A program made the position numbers and the translations under genes. Shown here piece after piece: positions 38,401 to 47,279 of a stretch of 64,000 nucleotides of DNA. Positions within the stretch are counted from its first letter, which is position 1, and every line of letters begins with the position of its first letter. The stretch comes from Marsupella aquatica (lineage: Eukaryota > Marchantiophyta), in assembly GCA_973895155.1 (NCBI GenBank), contig OZ316892.1, forward strand, positions 4,650,001-4,714,000, given 5' to 3'. The notes beneath the pieces were generated by a model. The model saw only the letters and a list, made by a program, of their open reading frames with translations, had not been told where the DNA came from and did not search any database.

Positions 38401-40660
38401 GTTTGTTTTGTTGTCCCCATGTTTTGGCCGGCTAGGTTTTCCACATTCCACAAATTGCCGCCTAGCATGAACGACTGTATCTTTGAAGCATGACTGAAAC
38501 ACCATCGTGCTATTGATAGCATTAGATCGCATTGAATGCTCAACTAATATTGATGATGGTGTTCGATGAGATAATATTCTTGACTTTCGAAATTCCAGCT
38601 TTTTTGCCAATGCTGTTAGCTTGGCATCCTTGTTTGCCCATTCTCGAATCCATCTGGCTGCTCTGGCTGAATGTTGACCGCTAATGGCAAGGAATTGAAC
38701 CTCCCCCTTTTTCACGGCTGCTACAAAGTCCCTCCTATCTGATTCCGTGTTGTCATATTGCATTAGGTTTCTATGTTTTGTAGTGTAAGGAATCAAGTCT
38801 GCTATGTGTGGTTCATGCCCCGGATTTCTTATCATGGAATTGGCCACCTCCTTTACATGGTCTGCATTCAACATTCTGTAACAGAGTCTTGCCGACGCAG
38901 GGAAAATACTCTCTACGGGAATAGAAAATATCGAATTGATCCCAAACGTATAATATTGCTCCATTTGTTGTAGTACCTCATTACCTTCTAAGACCTTCTT
39001 CTCCTCAGGAGCGTCCAACTGCTCGTCCATATCTTGTGAATGCACTATCAGGTTTTCTGTAGTGTCATCCATGATGACACTGTCAATTTTCTGTTTCTTC
39101 TTTTGTCTTGGCCTCTTTTCACTTGCACTTGGCTTCTCAACCGGACGTTTCTTCTCAACTGGCTTCTCAACTTGGCTTCTCGTACTCGGCTTCTCAACTA
39201 GCTTCTGAACTCGGCTTCTCGTACTCGGCTTCTCAACCAGCTTCTCAACTGGAAGTTTCTTTTCAACCGGAGGTTTCCTTTGGCTTTGTTTTTGTTTTCC
39301 CACTGCTCTTTGAGAGGTTGCTGCTGTAGTTCCCGCGGTCTCTGTTGTAGGTTCTGGAGCTTTCTCTGGCGCCTTCTCGGGCACAGGGTTTGTATTCACC
39401 GTTGGAAGGTTTCTCGTCTTTGACAAAGATTCTATCCATTGCTTTGCTTTGACTAAATCAAAGTTGGGATCAAATGCAACATCCTTATCAATTAAAACAC
39501 CAGGCTCCTCTGACTCCAACGATAACAATCCAACTTTCTCAAGTAAATTGCTTAACGTCCAAGTAGTTGCAAAAGAGAAATTGCCTTGGTGCTTCATCAT
39601 GTTGAGTTTCAAATATTGAAACCCATACATAATGTCTACTGGAAGCATACCAGTTACCCCGATGACCAACTTCTTTGTGTCATATGTCTTTGGAAAAAAT
39701 CCCATTGACAAAACGCTCAATTCACCACTTGCGTGCCATTCGACATTGAATTCTGAGGAGTATGCCTTTGACATAAGGTTAACTTTAACCCAGCATGACC
39801 TATCGTGCATCTCCAGAATGACCGAATTCATCCCTCTCCCTCCAATGCCAACAGAGACCACAGGTCCGCAAACCAAAGTCAGGCTATCATTTGCTCTGCA
39901 CTTTAAGGTCAAAACAGGTTCAATCGTGCTTGATGGCACTTCATTATTAAGCGGGGTTCTTGAGAACTCAAGCCCCCATCGGAAGCCTGGGGATCTCTCA
40001 TCTAGTAAGAATCCGTCCCGGCAGTCGGTCGGTGCAATCGCGGGTTTGAAACCAACAAGATCGCTCCCTGCATCATAAAAACATCATCCATGTTAGACTT
40101 ATTAAGTTTAAAACATTTGAATAACTCTTGTTGGATTAGGATGGTCCTAGTCCAACTTGAGATGGTTTTAGTCTTGCTCCTACAATCGAGATTCAATCTC
40201 CTGGATGGATTAGGATCATCCGAGTCCAAGTTTGGATTGGGATCATCCGAGTCCACGTTTGAATTAGGATCATCTGAGTCCAAGTTCGGATTGGGATGGT
40301 CCGAGTCCAACTTTGGATTGGGATCATCCGAGTCCAACTTTGGACTGGGATCATCCGAGTCCAACTTTGGATTGGGATCATCCGAGTCCATGTTTGGATT
40401 AGGATCATCTGAGTCCAAGTTCGGATTGGGATGGTCCGAGTCCAAGTTTGGATTGGGATCATCCGAGTCCAACTTTGGACTCGGATGGTCCCAGTCCTCT
40501 AAGACTTAGGGAGGATAGGTGATGGATACTTACTAGGGATTCTTGATTGAAATTGTTTGGAGTCTTCAAGTGCCAGTTCTACACTGTCGCTCATAGAGGA
40601 GAGGTCAAACTCCTCTGTTGCTTCCACGGAGGACTTCACAAGGACGCGATTCGCTTCCAT
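35500..40660 (-). CDS. ParB-like / DNA methyltransferase-like protein of element B, intact
   Basis: Seen: exons 40660-40534, 40067-38377 and 37872-35500 join in frame with no stop (about 1,396 residues). The start MEANRVLVKSSVEATEEF is the first ATG before the donor. Residues ~45-220 are uncharacterised; a Lys/Pro/Glu repeat linker (PVEKK, PSTRSR) follows. Around residue 503, FLAISGQHSARAARWI is the ParB-like core, aligning with the element C protein (G-x-HSA-x-A in both). Residues ~800-1,080 are methyltransferase-like: LAIVDFSRLP stands where the DPPY motif should be, then HAKPTRMIRRI (motif X) and LVLDFFSGGQVMK (motif I). The DPPY motif is lost and motif I is degenerate, so catalysis is doubtful and a DNA- or AdoMet-binding role is more likely. 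The long acidic C-terminus contains PVVLPFSKKK. Both introns hold arrays of the 25 bp near-palindrome. Confidence 0.82.
37931..38277. repeat. Array 1 in element B: five ~78 bp units with a near-palindromic core (intron 2)
   Basis: Each unit carries TTTGGACTGGGACCATCCCA followed by GTCCAA, a near-palindrome with arms TTGGACTGGGA / TCCCAGTCCAA around CCA. Then come ACACAAAACTAGAC, TATCAGTGGAAATATT and GAATGTGCATGAATCC. The array lies inside intron 2 (38376-37873) of the ParB-methyltransferase gene. Confidence 0.88.
40130..40499. repeat. Array 2 in element B: 27 bp tandem repeat (intron 1)
   Basis: About a dozen units of the type TTTGGATTGGGATCATCCGA+GTCCAAC, period 27 bp. The core is the same near-palindrome as in array 1. 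It fills most of intron 1 (40533-40068) of the ParB-methyltransferase gene. Confidence 0.9.
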
Positions 40661-42549
40661 CTTTCTGACACGTGGCAGAGTGACACGTGGCTTCTTAGCA
40701 GGCGTCCGATTTAGGGCAATGAAAAAGAATGGAGGTGGAGGCGGAAGGCAGAGGCGGGGAGGCGGAGAGAGAGCGGAGAGCAAAGAGCGAGGAGAGCGAG
40801 CGAGTGAAGGCAAAGAGCAGAGAGCGGAGGCGGAGAGTGGAGAGCGTGAGCAGAGTGAGGAGCGAAAGAGTGAGAATGAGAATGAGGTCCTGGCTGGACC
40901 TCTCCGTCCCTTTACCCCCTCCTGCCTCACCCCGGCCTGCGTACGGCCGGTTGCCTCCTTCTCCTACGTACGGCCTGATAGTGCGTACGGCTTGCTCCTG
41001 CGTACGGCCCGTTGCCCGCACCCTACATACGGGCCTCCTTCCTTGATGTCCTGCCTACCTAACAGCCTTGCACGGTAGTCCCCGCGCAATTAGGCTCGTG
41101 AAGATAAGGTGTGCCGCAAGCTAAGGTGAAGGGGTACTCAACCCTTATCTTCACGCGATTTCCGTTTGAGCCGACTCGAGCAAAGGGTATATTTCGGGAG
41201 ACGCCCACTTCGGAGCTCATTCTTGTTCTAGTTTCCCAAATCTAAGCTCCATGTAATCCGGAGTTTCTCTTAAAGTGTTATGTATTGAGCCACTTACCTT
41301 CAATGGGTCAGCTTAGCCAGCTTCTTGACTTTTGGGGTCCTCTCAGTTTATCTTTTACAGACATGTGTGGTTTAGGGTTCAGTTTGTTTTTTACTCCCAA
41401 GATTTAGTGGCATATAGCTTGTATTTCAGGGTTCTGGGAAAGTTTTTACCAATCTACAGACAACAATGTATCCCCCTTGGATGTGATATTCATATTCTAC
41501 CAGATCTTAATACTAAGGTGAGTATAAGGTTAACACATTCAAATATAAGGCTAGGTTTCATTATTTCATGAAACTGTATGTAGACATTAGGGTCTACCTT
41601 AAGACCACGCAAACTTTAGGCTACACCATATAGGGAGATCCGTAAAATACGGAGTCTTCCTAAATTTGGAATTTTCTTAGCTTAAAATGTTTGAAGTTTA
41701 TCTCCCGTTACATTATGGGTTGGTCTAGGATGGTCCTAGTCCAAGTTTGGATTCAGATGTGGACTAGGATCATCCGAGTCCAACTTTGCATTGGGATCAT
41801 CCGAGTCCAACTTTGGATTGGGATGGTCCGAGTCCAAGTTTAAACTTGGATGGTCCAAGTCCTAGTTTGGATTGGGATGGTCCGAGTCCAAGTTTGGACT
41901 TGGATGGTCCAAGTCCTAGTTTGGATTGGGATGGTCCGAGTCCAAGTTTGGATTAGGATGGTTCAAGTCCAACTTTGGATTGGGATGGTCCGAGTCCAAG
42001 TTTGGACTTGGATGGTCCAAGTCCTAGTTTGGATTGGGATGGTCCGAGTCCAACTTTGGATTAGGATGGTCCGAGTCCAACTTTGGATTGGGATGGTCCG
42101 AGTCCAAGTTTGGACTTGGATGGTCCGAGTCCAAGTTTGGATTGGGATGGTCCGAGTCCAAGTTTGGATTGGGATGGTCCCAGTCCAAATCCAGAATCGG
42201 AGGATCGTACTCCAAATCTAGACTCGGAGGATTCCAGTCCAAATCCGGACTCGGATGGTCCCAATCCAAATCCATAATCGGAGGATCGTAGTCCAAATCT
42301 AGACTCAGAGGATTGCAGTCCAAATCCGGACTTGGATGGTCCCGGTCAAAATCCGGACTCGGATGGTCCTAGTCCAAATCCAGAATCAGAGGATCGTAGT
42401 CCAAATCCGGACTTGGATGGTCCCGGTCCAAATCCGGAATTGAAGGATCGTAGTCCAAATCCAGACTTTGAGGATCGCAGTCTGAATCAAAATTTGCATG
42501 ACTTTGGTTGTAATCCATTTTTTTCAGTGTGCAGGATAATAGGAAAAGG
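40661..42549. promoter_or_regulatory. Divergent promoter region of element B
   Basis: Spacer between the divergent ParB-methyltransferase and transposase genes. Next to the minus-strand start is a purine-rich GGAGGCGGAGAG tract (40,730-40,870). CpG-rich DNA follows with four CGTACGGCC-type words (40,958-41,030) and an inverted repeat GTGAAGATAAGG / CCTTATCTTCAC (about 41,098-41,153). Array 3 occupies the part nearest the transposase. An AG acceptor just before 42,528-42,534 suggests that the transposase transcript has a 5' noncoding exon. Confidence 0.5.
41719..42440. repeat. Array 3 in element B: ~27 bp tandem repeat upstream of the transposase
   Basis: About 25 units based on GGATTGGGATGGTCCGAGTC+CAAGTTT. 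Arms TTGGAYTGGGA and TCCGAGTCCAA are close inverses. Units become degenerate beyond 42,180 (AATCGGAGGATCGTAGTCC). Both strands give open frames of 9-residue repeats, which are by-products of the 27 bp period. Confidence 0.9.
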
Positions 42550-45500
42550 ATGTCTCAAAGGTTTTCTAGGGGCGATGATGTGACCTTGACAATGGATGGT
42601 TACGACGTTGGAAATGGGACAGTTCAAAAGACAGATCCGCAAGAGAGTGTTCAAAATATTGTGCTGGGAGAGAATCGAATTGGGGTTCTCATTGAGAAGG
42701 CCTTTGGTGAGACCAGGAAGCTCCCTTTTCCAATGCCTAGGGCGGAAAATCTTCATGATGCCATTGACTCATGTGTCATTTGGGATATGTCATGTGCATA
42801 TCGATCTGCGGATAAGATTACTCAAAAACGCATCAGTATTGGTAGTTGTTCGACTCGAAAAGATAACAACATCCATAATTCTGCAAATGTACAGGAGGAT
42901 GCTTCGACCACCCTAAGGCCAGGTGATGAGGTTGAAATGTTTATCTCTGGCCATTGTGTGGCCTTTGGAGTTGTTTTCAACACTGATCCAATGGAGAGAT
43001 GTCATAACATATTACTCGGTGAGTCTCGGGTTAGTGTAAAAATCACAGATGTGATTCATGGTAGTAAGACTTTACCTTACGCACATGGTGGAGCTGCAAC
43101 AATTGAAGAGGCAAAGGGCTCCTGGGTTCTATGGGATGTGGCTGACGTCCACAATAAAGTATGGAATGTTGATATCGATGGGAGCAACAAATCTTCCTCT
43201 AAGAAGCAGAAGGACAAGGCGGATTTTGTTTCACAGTCTTGTTCGGCAAACACCACAGACACTAAGTGTGACTATTTTCATCGGGCAAACTGGATGTCAG
43301 AGTTGGTTGAACTCTACACTGGTTTGGATCGAACCAAAATGGTTGCCACGGGAACGATCACTGTCCCTCAAGTGATGGCGGCAGTTGATGATGAAATTCT
43401 TGGTGATGACCATGTTGGGATTGCTGTGAAAGATGTCGTGGCAGCACAATACTTTCCCAACATCCACAAGGGAGTAGTGAGTTTGATTCGATGGCGGATT
43501 GATTCAACAAAACTAGTTGCAAATGGAAAATTTTTGTCAGATATTTTGGTGGAAGGTTCTGAAAGGATGGACTCAATGGATAGGGATGAACTCAATGCGG
43601 ATGTAAGTGATAGAGGAGTACTGCGTTCAAGGCCCTACAATTTTAACAAGAGGAATCAAGTAGATCCAAATGAAAAGAAGAGGAGGTTGTTGGAAACCAA
43701 GGCAATTTCAAAAACAACAGAGGCGTCAATTGATGACGTGAAAAGAGAAAATTGTTGCAAGCAAAAATGTTGTCTCATTATGCCAAGGGAAAACATCGAA
43801 GATATTAGGATGGAATTTCATGGGATGTCAAGCGAGTCAAAAACGTCACACATTTTCAACCTCTTTCACTATAGAGAGGATGATGTTCGTGATAAGGGAC
43901 ACCATGTTCTTAAGGGTATGGTCGTATGCAGACATGCATTTGCAATTATCCACGGTTTTAGCCACACCAAATATTATGATTACAAAAGGAGATATGTGGA
44001 GGGTTGCAAAATTGGGTTCCATGGCAATACGGGCTTGATGAAAACAAGGGCAAATACCTTGCATGCACGAGCTCTGTTGGAGGCTTTTTTGACTCGAAAT
44101 GCAGAGCCCATGCCTCATATGCCTTATGGAGGGGCACATGGGACAGACTCTATTGAGTACCGTCTTCCGGCGTGTTACAAAAAGCTAGAGATTCTGGAAG
44201 ATGTGAGAACAAAGATGAAGGAAGAAGGGCTTCCTCCTGTCACAGAGAATACTCTCTACAAGATCTGGAGTAACTCATTTGCAAACTTCAGTTTTCATAA
44301 AGATGGTGCATTTGCCAAGTGTACTCTTTGTTGTGAATACAAAGACAGTTTGATGCGAGAAAGAAGGAAAAAAGAACGTGCTGAAATTGAAGAAAAACGA
44401 GCGCAACATCTTCGTGAGCAAATGTCACGTAGATATGTTTACTACGCTCATCGAGTGATGGCCAAACAACACCCAGGAGAATATCTTTGCATTATTCACG
44501 ACAAGATGGATCAAGCAAAGACATGGATTCCAAAAATGGTTAGTACTCCTAAATCTCTTTCGGGTCATGGAATGCCGCTACCTATTGCTCTCACAGGGAT
44601 GTTGACCCACGGGAGGGATCCAGGAGTTTATGCACACTTTAGTGTCACTGGCCTTTGGCCAGGAGATGCCGATTTCACGGTGACATCCTTGGCTAAGTGT
44701 CTTCGAGACCTTGAAGAGTACAATGGAGACAAGACAGGTGACATGTTGGATGGCCTTCATTGGGAACCTCATAGACCTTTCTTTCAAGCCCTACTTGACT
44801 TTGAAGCATTTTTGACGGGTTATTTGGAACCAAAGAATATACCGGTGAATAGGTATATTGGTTCTGAAGATGGAGCTGAGAGTCGGACTGAGACCGTCCC
44901 AAACCAGCAAGATGAGGATGATGGAGAAGACATGCAAGGAGAGCAAGGCAGTCCATCGTTCAAGCCCTTGCCAAGGCACCTAACATTGCAGATGGATAAT
45001 TCAGCAAAGGACAACAAAAACCAGACTGTCATGGCATTTTGTAGCGAGCTTGTGAGTAGAGGAGTATTTGAAACTGTTCAAATGTCTTTTCTAATGGTTG
45101 GTCATACGCATGAAGATGTTGATGCACTCTTTTCAAAGGTATCATATCAAGTTCAGCACAAAGAAGTTGCAACCCTCCTTGCTCTTATGGCAGAGGTATG
45201 GGAATGCGAGAGCATTCATCCAGTTCCCAGATTGATACAAGAAGTTGCATCTTACAAAGAATATCTTCAAACTTTCAAGGTGAAAGATATTCAAGGTCAC
45301 TCAAAACCTGTATCATTTCTTTTCTCTATGAGAGATAATGTACCAATATTTCAGTATAAGTCCCATGTAAAGCAAGCTTGGGCTCCACTTGGTGGAAGGT
45401 GCATTTGGGCAACAGATCTGACAACAAATTCTCTTCTTTTACCAAGTGGAGAGCCCTTAGCTAAATCCATTGGAGAGATACACAAAAAATCTGAAGAGAT

Positions 45501-46311
45501 TATCCCATTTCTTAACAAGTACCTTGATTTTTTGAGAAGGAGTTGCACTGATGAGACATCTATAGCATATAAGGAAAGATTTCCTCTTGTGAAATATTGG
45601 GAGAGAATTGTGGAGTTGTTGACAAATGGGCTCGCACTAGAAGGGGAGGGAAGTACTCAATTTCCCTTGGAAAACAGATTTTGGCCTAAGACTAACCACG
45701 GCACTGGTTACAAGGTCAACCAACCGGAACAAAGTGGTCCTCCAAGTGAAGATGAGGAGAATGCAGAGATGACGGCTCTTCAAAATGAGGTCTTGGAAGA
45801 GATGGAAGATCAGGCAGCACCATTTGTTGGATCTCGAGCTGAGAGAGAACAAGGACGATGGATTCCTTTACAAGATATTTGTGAAGGAAACTTTGTATTT
45901 CTTCGACCCGAGGATGACTGGGAGAATAAAAATGGTGGAGGTCATTTCTGGTTGGTGAGAGCTTTGGGTTTGGTGGACCCAAAGCATGAAGTCCCAACTA
46001 CATCTTCAACAAACCCTTCTCTGCCTCGACAGTACGCTCCAATGTTCCCAGTTGAATGGTGGAGGCCTAAACACTCTAGTAAACTTGATGTGACTGAGAG
46101 TGCGCGGTATCTAAATTGTTTCATGTCCACTAAGACATGGGAACGAGATCCAGGGTTTGGTGAGAATACTCAACATTGGCAGTATGCAAATTCTGCAATG
46201 TATGGTTTTAAATCTGGAATGAAAGAAGAAAACATGGCAGGCAGAGGTTTGAAGATCCCTCGAAATGTTCTACAAACTGTCCAAAATTATCTTCAAAGGA
46301 TGGACAAGTAG
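42550..46311 (+). CDS. DUF7869-type transposase of element B, intact
   Basis: Seen: a single open frame, 1,253 residues from the ATG at 42550 (MSQRFSRGDDVTLTMDGYD). The frame extends seven codons further upstream into a likely splice acceptor. Three tandem modules of the DUF8039 type fill the N-terminus: VGNGTVQKTDP...LGENRIGVLI, then AFGVVFNTDP...LGESRVSVKI, then ATGTITVP...LGDDHVGIAV. A Cys cluster NCCKQKCCLIM and a zinc-type CTLCCEYK follow. The catalytic region shows IIHDKMDQAKTWIPKM, LTLQMDNSAKDNKNQ and FLMVGHTHEDVDALFSKV, conserved with the element C protein. The family is taken to be an RNase H-fold transposase; this is inference from the motifs and from the terminal repeats around it. 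It lies next to the right terminus and is divergent from the methyltransferase gene. Confidence 0.85.
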   Translation: MSQRFSRGDDVTLTMDGYDVGNGTVQKTDPQESVQNIVLGENRIGVLIEKAFGETRKLPFPMPRAENLHDAIDSCVIWDMSCAYRSADKITQKRISIGSCSTRKDNNIHNSANVQEDASTTLRPGDEVEMFISGHCVAFGVVFNTDPMERCHNILLGESRVSVKITDVIHGSKTLPYAHGGAATIEEAKGSWVLWDVADVHNKVWNVDIDGSNKSSSKKQKDKADFVSQSCSANTTDTKCDYFHRANWMSELVELYTGLDRTKMVATGTITVPQVMAAVDDEILGDDHVGIAVKDVVAAQYFPNIHKGVVSLIRWRIDSTKLVANGKFLSDILVEGSERMDSMDRDELNADVSDRGVLRSRPYNFNKRNQVDPNEKKRRLLETKAISKTTEASIDDVKRENCCKQKCCLIMPRENIEDIRMEFHGMSSESKTSHIFNLFHYREDDVRDKGHHVLKGMVVCRHAFAIIHGFSHTKYYDYKRRYVEGCKIGFHGNTGLMKTRANTLHARALLEAFLTRNAEPMPHMPYGGAHGTDSIEYRLPACYKKLEILEDVRTKMKEEGLPPVTENTLYKIWSNSFANFSFHKDGAFAKCTLCCEYKDSLMRERRKKERAEIEEKRAQHLREQMSRRYVYYAHRVMAKQHPGEYLCIIHDKMDQAKTWIPKMVSTPKSLSGHGMPLPIALTGMLTHGRDPGVYAHFSVTGLWPGDADFTVTSLAKCLRDLEEYNGDKTGDMLDGLHWEPHRPFFQALLDFEAFLTGYLEPKNIPVNRYIGSEDGAESRTETVPNQQDEDDGEDMQGEQGSPSFKPLPRHLTLQMDNSAKDNKNQTVMAFCSELVSRGVFETVQMSFLMVGHTHEDVDALFSKVSYQVQHKEVATLLALMAEVWECESIHPVPRLIQEVASYKEYLQTFKVKDIQGHSKPVSFLFSMRDNVPIFQYKSHVKQAWAPLGGRCIWATDLTTNSLLLPSGEPLAKSIGEIHKKSEEIIPFLNKYLDFLRRSCTDETSIAYKERFPLVKYWERIVELLTNGLALEGEGSTQFPLENRFWPKTNHGTGYKVNQPEQSGPPSEDEENAEMTALQNEVLEEMEDQAAPFVGSRAEREQGRWIPLQDICEGNFVFLRPEDDWENKNGGGHFWLVRALGLVDPKHEVPTTSSTNPSLPRQYAPMFPVEWWRPKHSSKLDVTESARYLNCFMSTKTWERDPGFGENTQHWQYANSAMYGFKSGMKEENMAGRGLKIPRNVLQTVQNYLQRMDK

Positions 46312-46900
46312 ACTTAGTTGTTAGAAGCTATAATAATTAAATAGATAGTTACTAGTTTTTATGTAACTAAGATAGTCACTCATTCAAACATAGTAATTTA
46401 TGTACTAGTTATTTACTATTCTAATAGTTTTAATGTGATACTATCTCCTCATTTTCTAAACTTTTGATCATTATAAATATGAATGTTTGCTTTTTCTACA
46501 TAATTAAAAATGTTTTTCTATTCATTCCTTTCTTTTAAATGATTATAATAAGAGTTGGTAGGCAAATGTACACTTTTTAGGCCAAATGTACACTTTATTG
46601 CACTAAAAGTTACACTTTCTAGACCAAATGCACTTAAATGTACACTTGTTAAGCCAAATGTATGCATTTTGCACTCAAATGTACACTTTCTAGGCCAAAT
46701 GTACTCAAATGTACACTTTTAAAGCCAAATGTATCTATTTTGATGTTCAAATTTACACTTTTCATTGCCCAAATGTACACTCTTTAGGCCAATTGTAAAC
46801 TTTTCTATCCCCAAATGTACACTTTTCATTGGCCAAATGTACACTTTTCCAAGCCCAAAAGTACACTTTTCACTGCCCAAATGTACATAAATCAAATAAT
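46312..46900. repeat. Transposase 3' region and right subterminal repeats of element B
   Basis: After AT-rich 3' sequence, about a dozen AAATGTACACTTTT-type words lie between 46,564 and 46,888, many preceded by AGGCC or TTGCCC. They match the left subterminal set and are less regular in spacing. Confidence 0.8.
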
Positions 46901-46925
46901 AATACACTTTTAATGAATAGGCTGA
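46901..46925 (-). repeat. Element B right terminal inverted repeat
   Basis: Read inward on the minus strand it starts TCAGCCTATTCATTAAAA. Confidence 0.92.
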
Positions 46926-47135
46926 TACAGACAGAGAGTCCGCATATTAGAATTGGAAAGGCAGGTTGGGTTGCATTCAGAACAAGTTGGCAGTGAGACA
47001 TCGAGTGGAGAAGGTGAGAGCGGAGGTGATGAGAGATGTTGTGAGGTTCTGGTAGGTCTTGGTGCCAGGGTACATGCAGGTTATGATGCAAAGGCATCAC
47101 AGCGTAGCCCAATTTCAGAGTTACCGCCAGTTTCT

Positions 47136-47279
47136 GGTGTTCCAGCTATAGTAGAGGTACCAGCAGCAGCACCAGCAGAAGCAGGTACTTTCCCAATTTA
47201 TTATCCTGGTGTTCCCGCTATAGTAGAGGTACCAGTAGTAGCACCAGCAGAAGTAGGTACTTTCCCAATTCATTATCCT
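47136..47279 (+). repeat. 72 bp in-frame duplication in the helicase-fusion gene
   Basis: GVPAIVEVPxxAPAExGTFP plus IxYP is encoded twice (47136 and 47208). Confidence 0.85.

Larger units (their letters stand above)
33843..46925. mobile_element. Element B: 13.1 kb intact DUF7869-type transposon with ParB-methyltransferase and HAD genes
   Basis: Bounded by a 25 bp inverted repeat with one mismatch: the left end starts TCAACCTATTCATTAAAAGT and the right end, read inward, TCAGCCTATTCATTAAAAGT. Flanks are GACAGA (33837-33842) and TACAGA (46926-46931), a 5-of-6 target copy. If the element starts with CA, as C does, the duplication is 8 bp with 5 matches. Joining the host sequence across the element gives ENDR-QRVRILELERQVG, a continuous coiled-coil frame in the helicase-fusion gene. 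Contents: an HAD-like gene, a ParB-methyltransferase gene (both minus) and a transposase (plus), all open. Subterminal AAATGTACACTTT repeats are present at both ends and three near-palindrome arrays lie in noncoding parts. It looks like a recent, possibly active copy. Confidence 0.92.

Noticed and set aside
40090-40509. Long open frame of LGSSESKFG-type 9-residue repeats
   Set aside because: By-product of the 27 bp tandem array inside an intron; similar frames occur on both strands.
40499-40930. 432 bp minus-strand frame as a separate gene
   Set aside because: Only its last part, from the ATG at 40660, is used as exon 1 of the ParB-methyltransferase gene; the upstream Ser/Leu part reads the purine-rich promoter tract.
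41850-42323. Several open frames of VRVQVWIGM or LGWSESKFG repeats
   Set aside because: Also created by the 27 bp period of array 3; no start context or domain.
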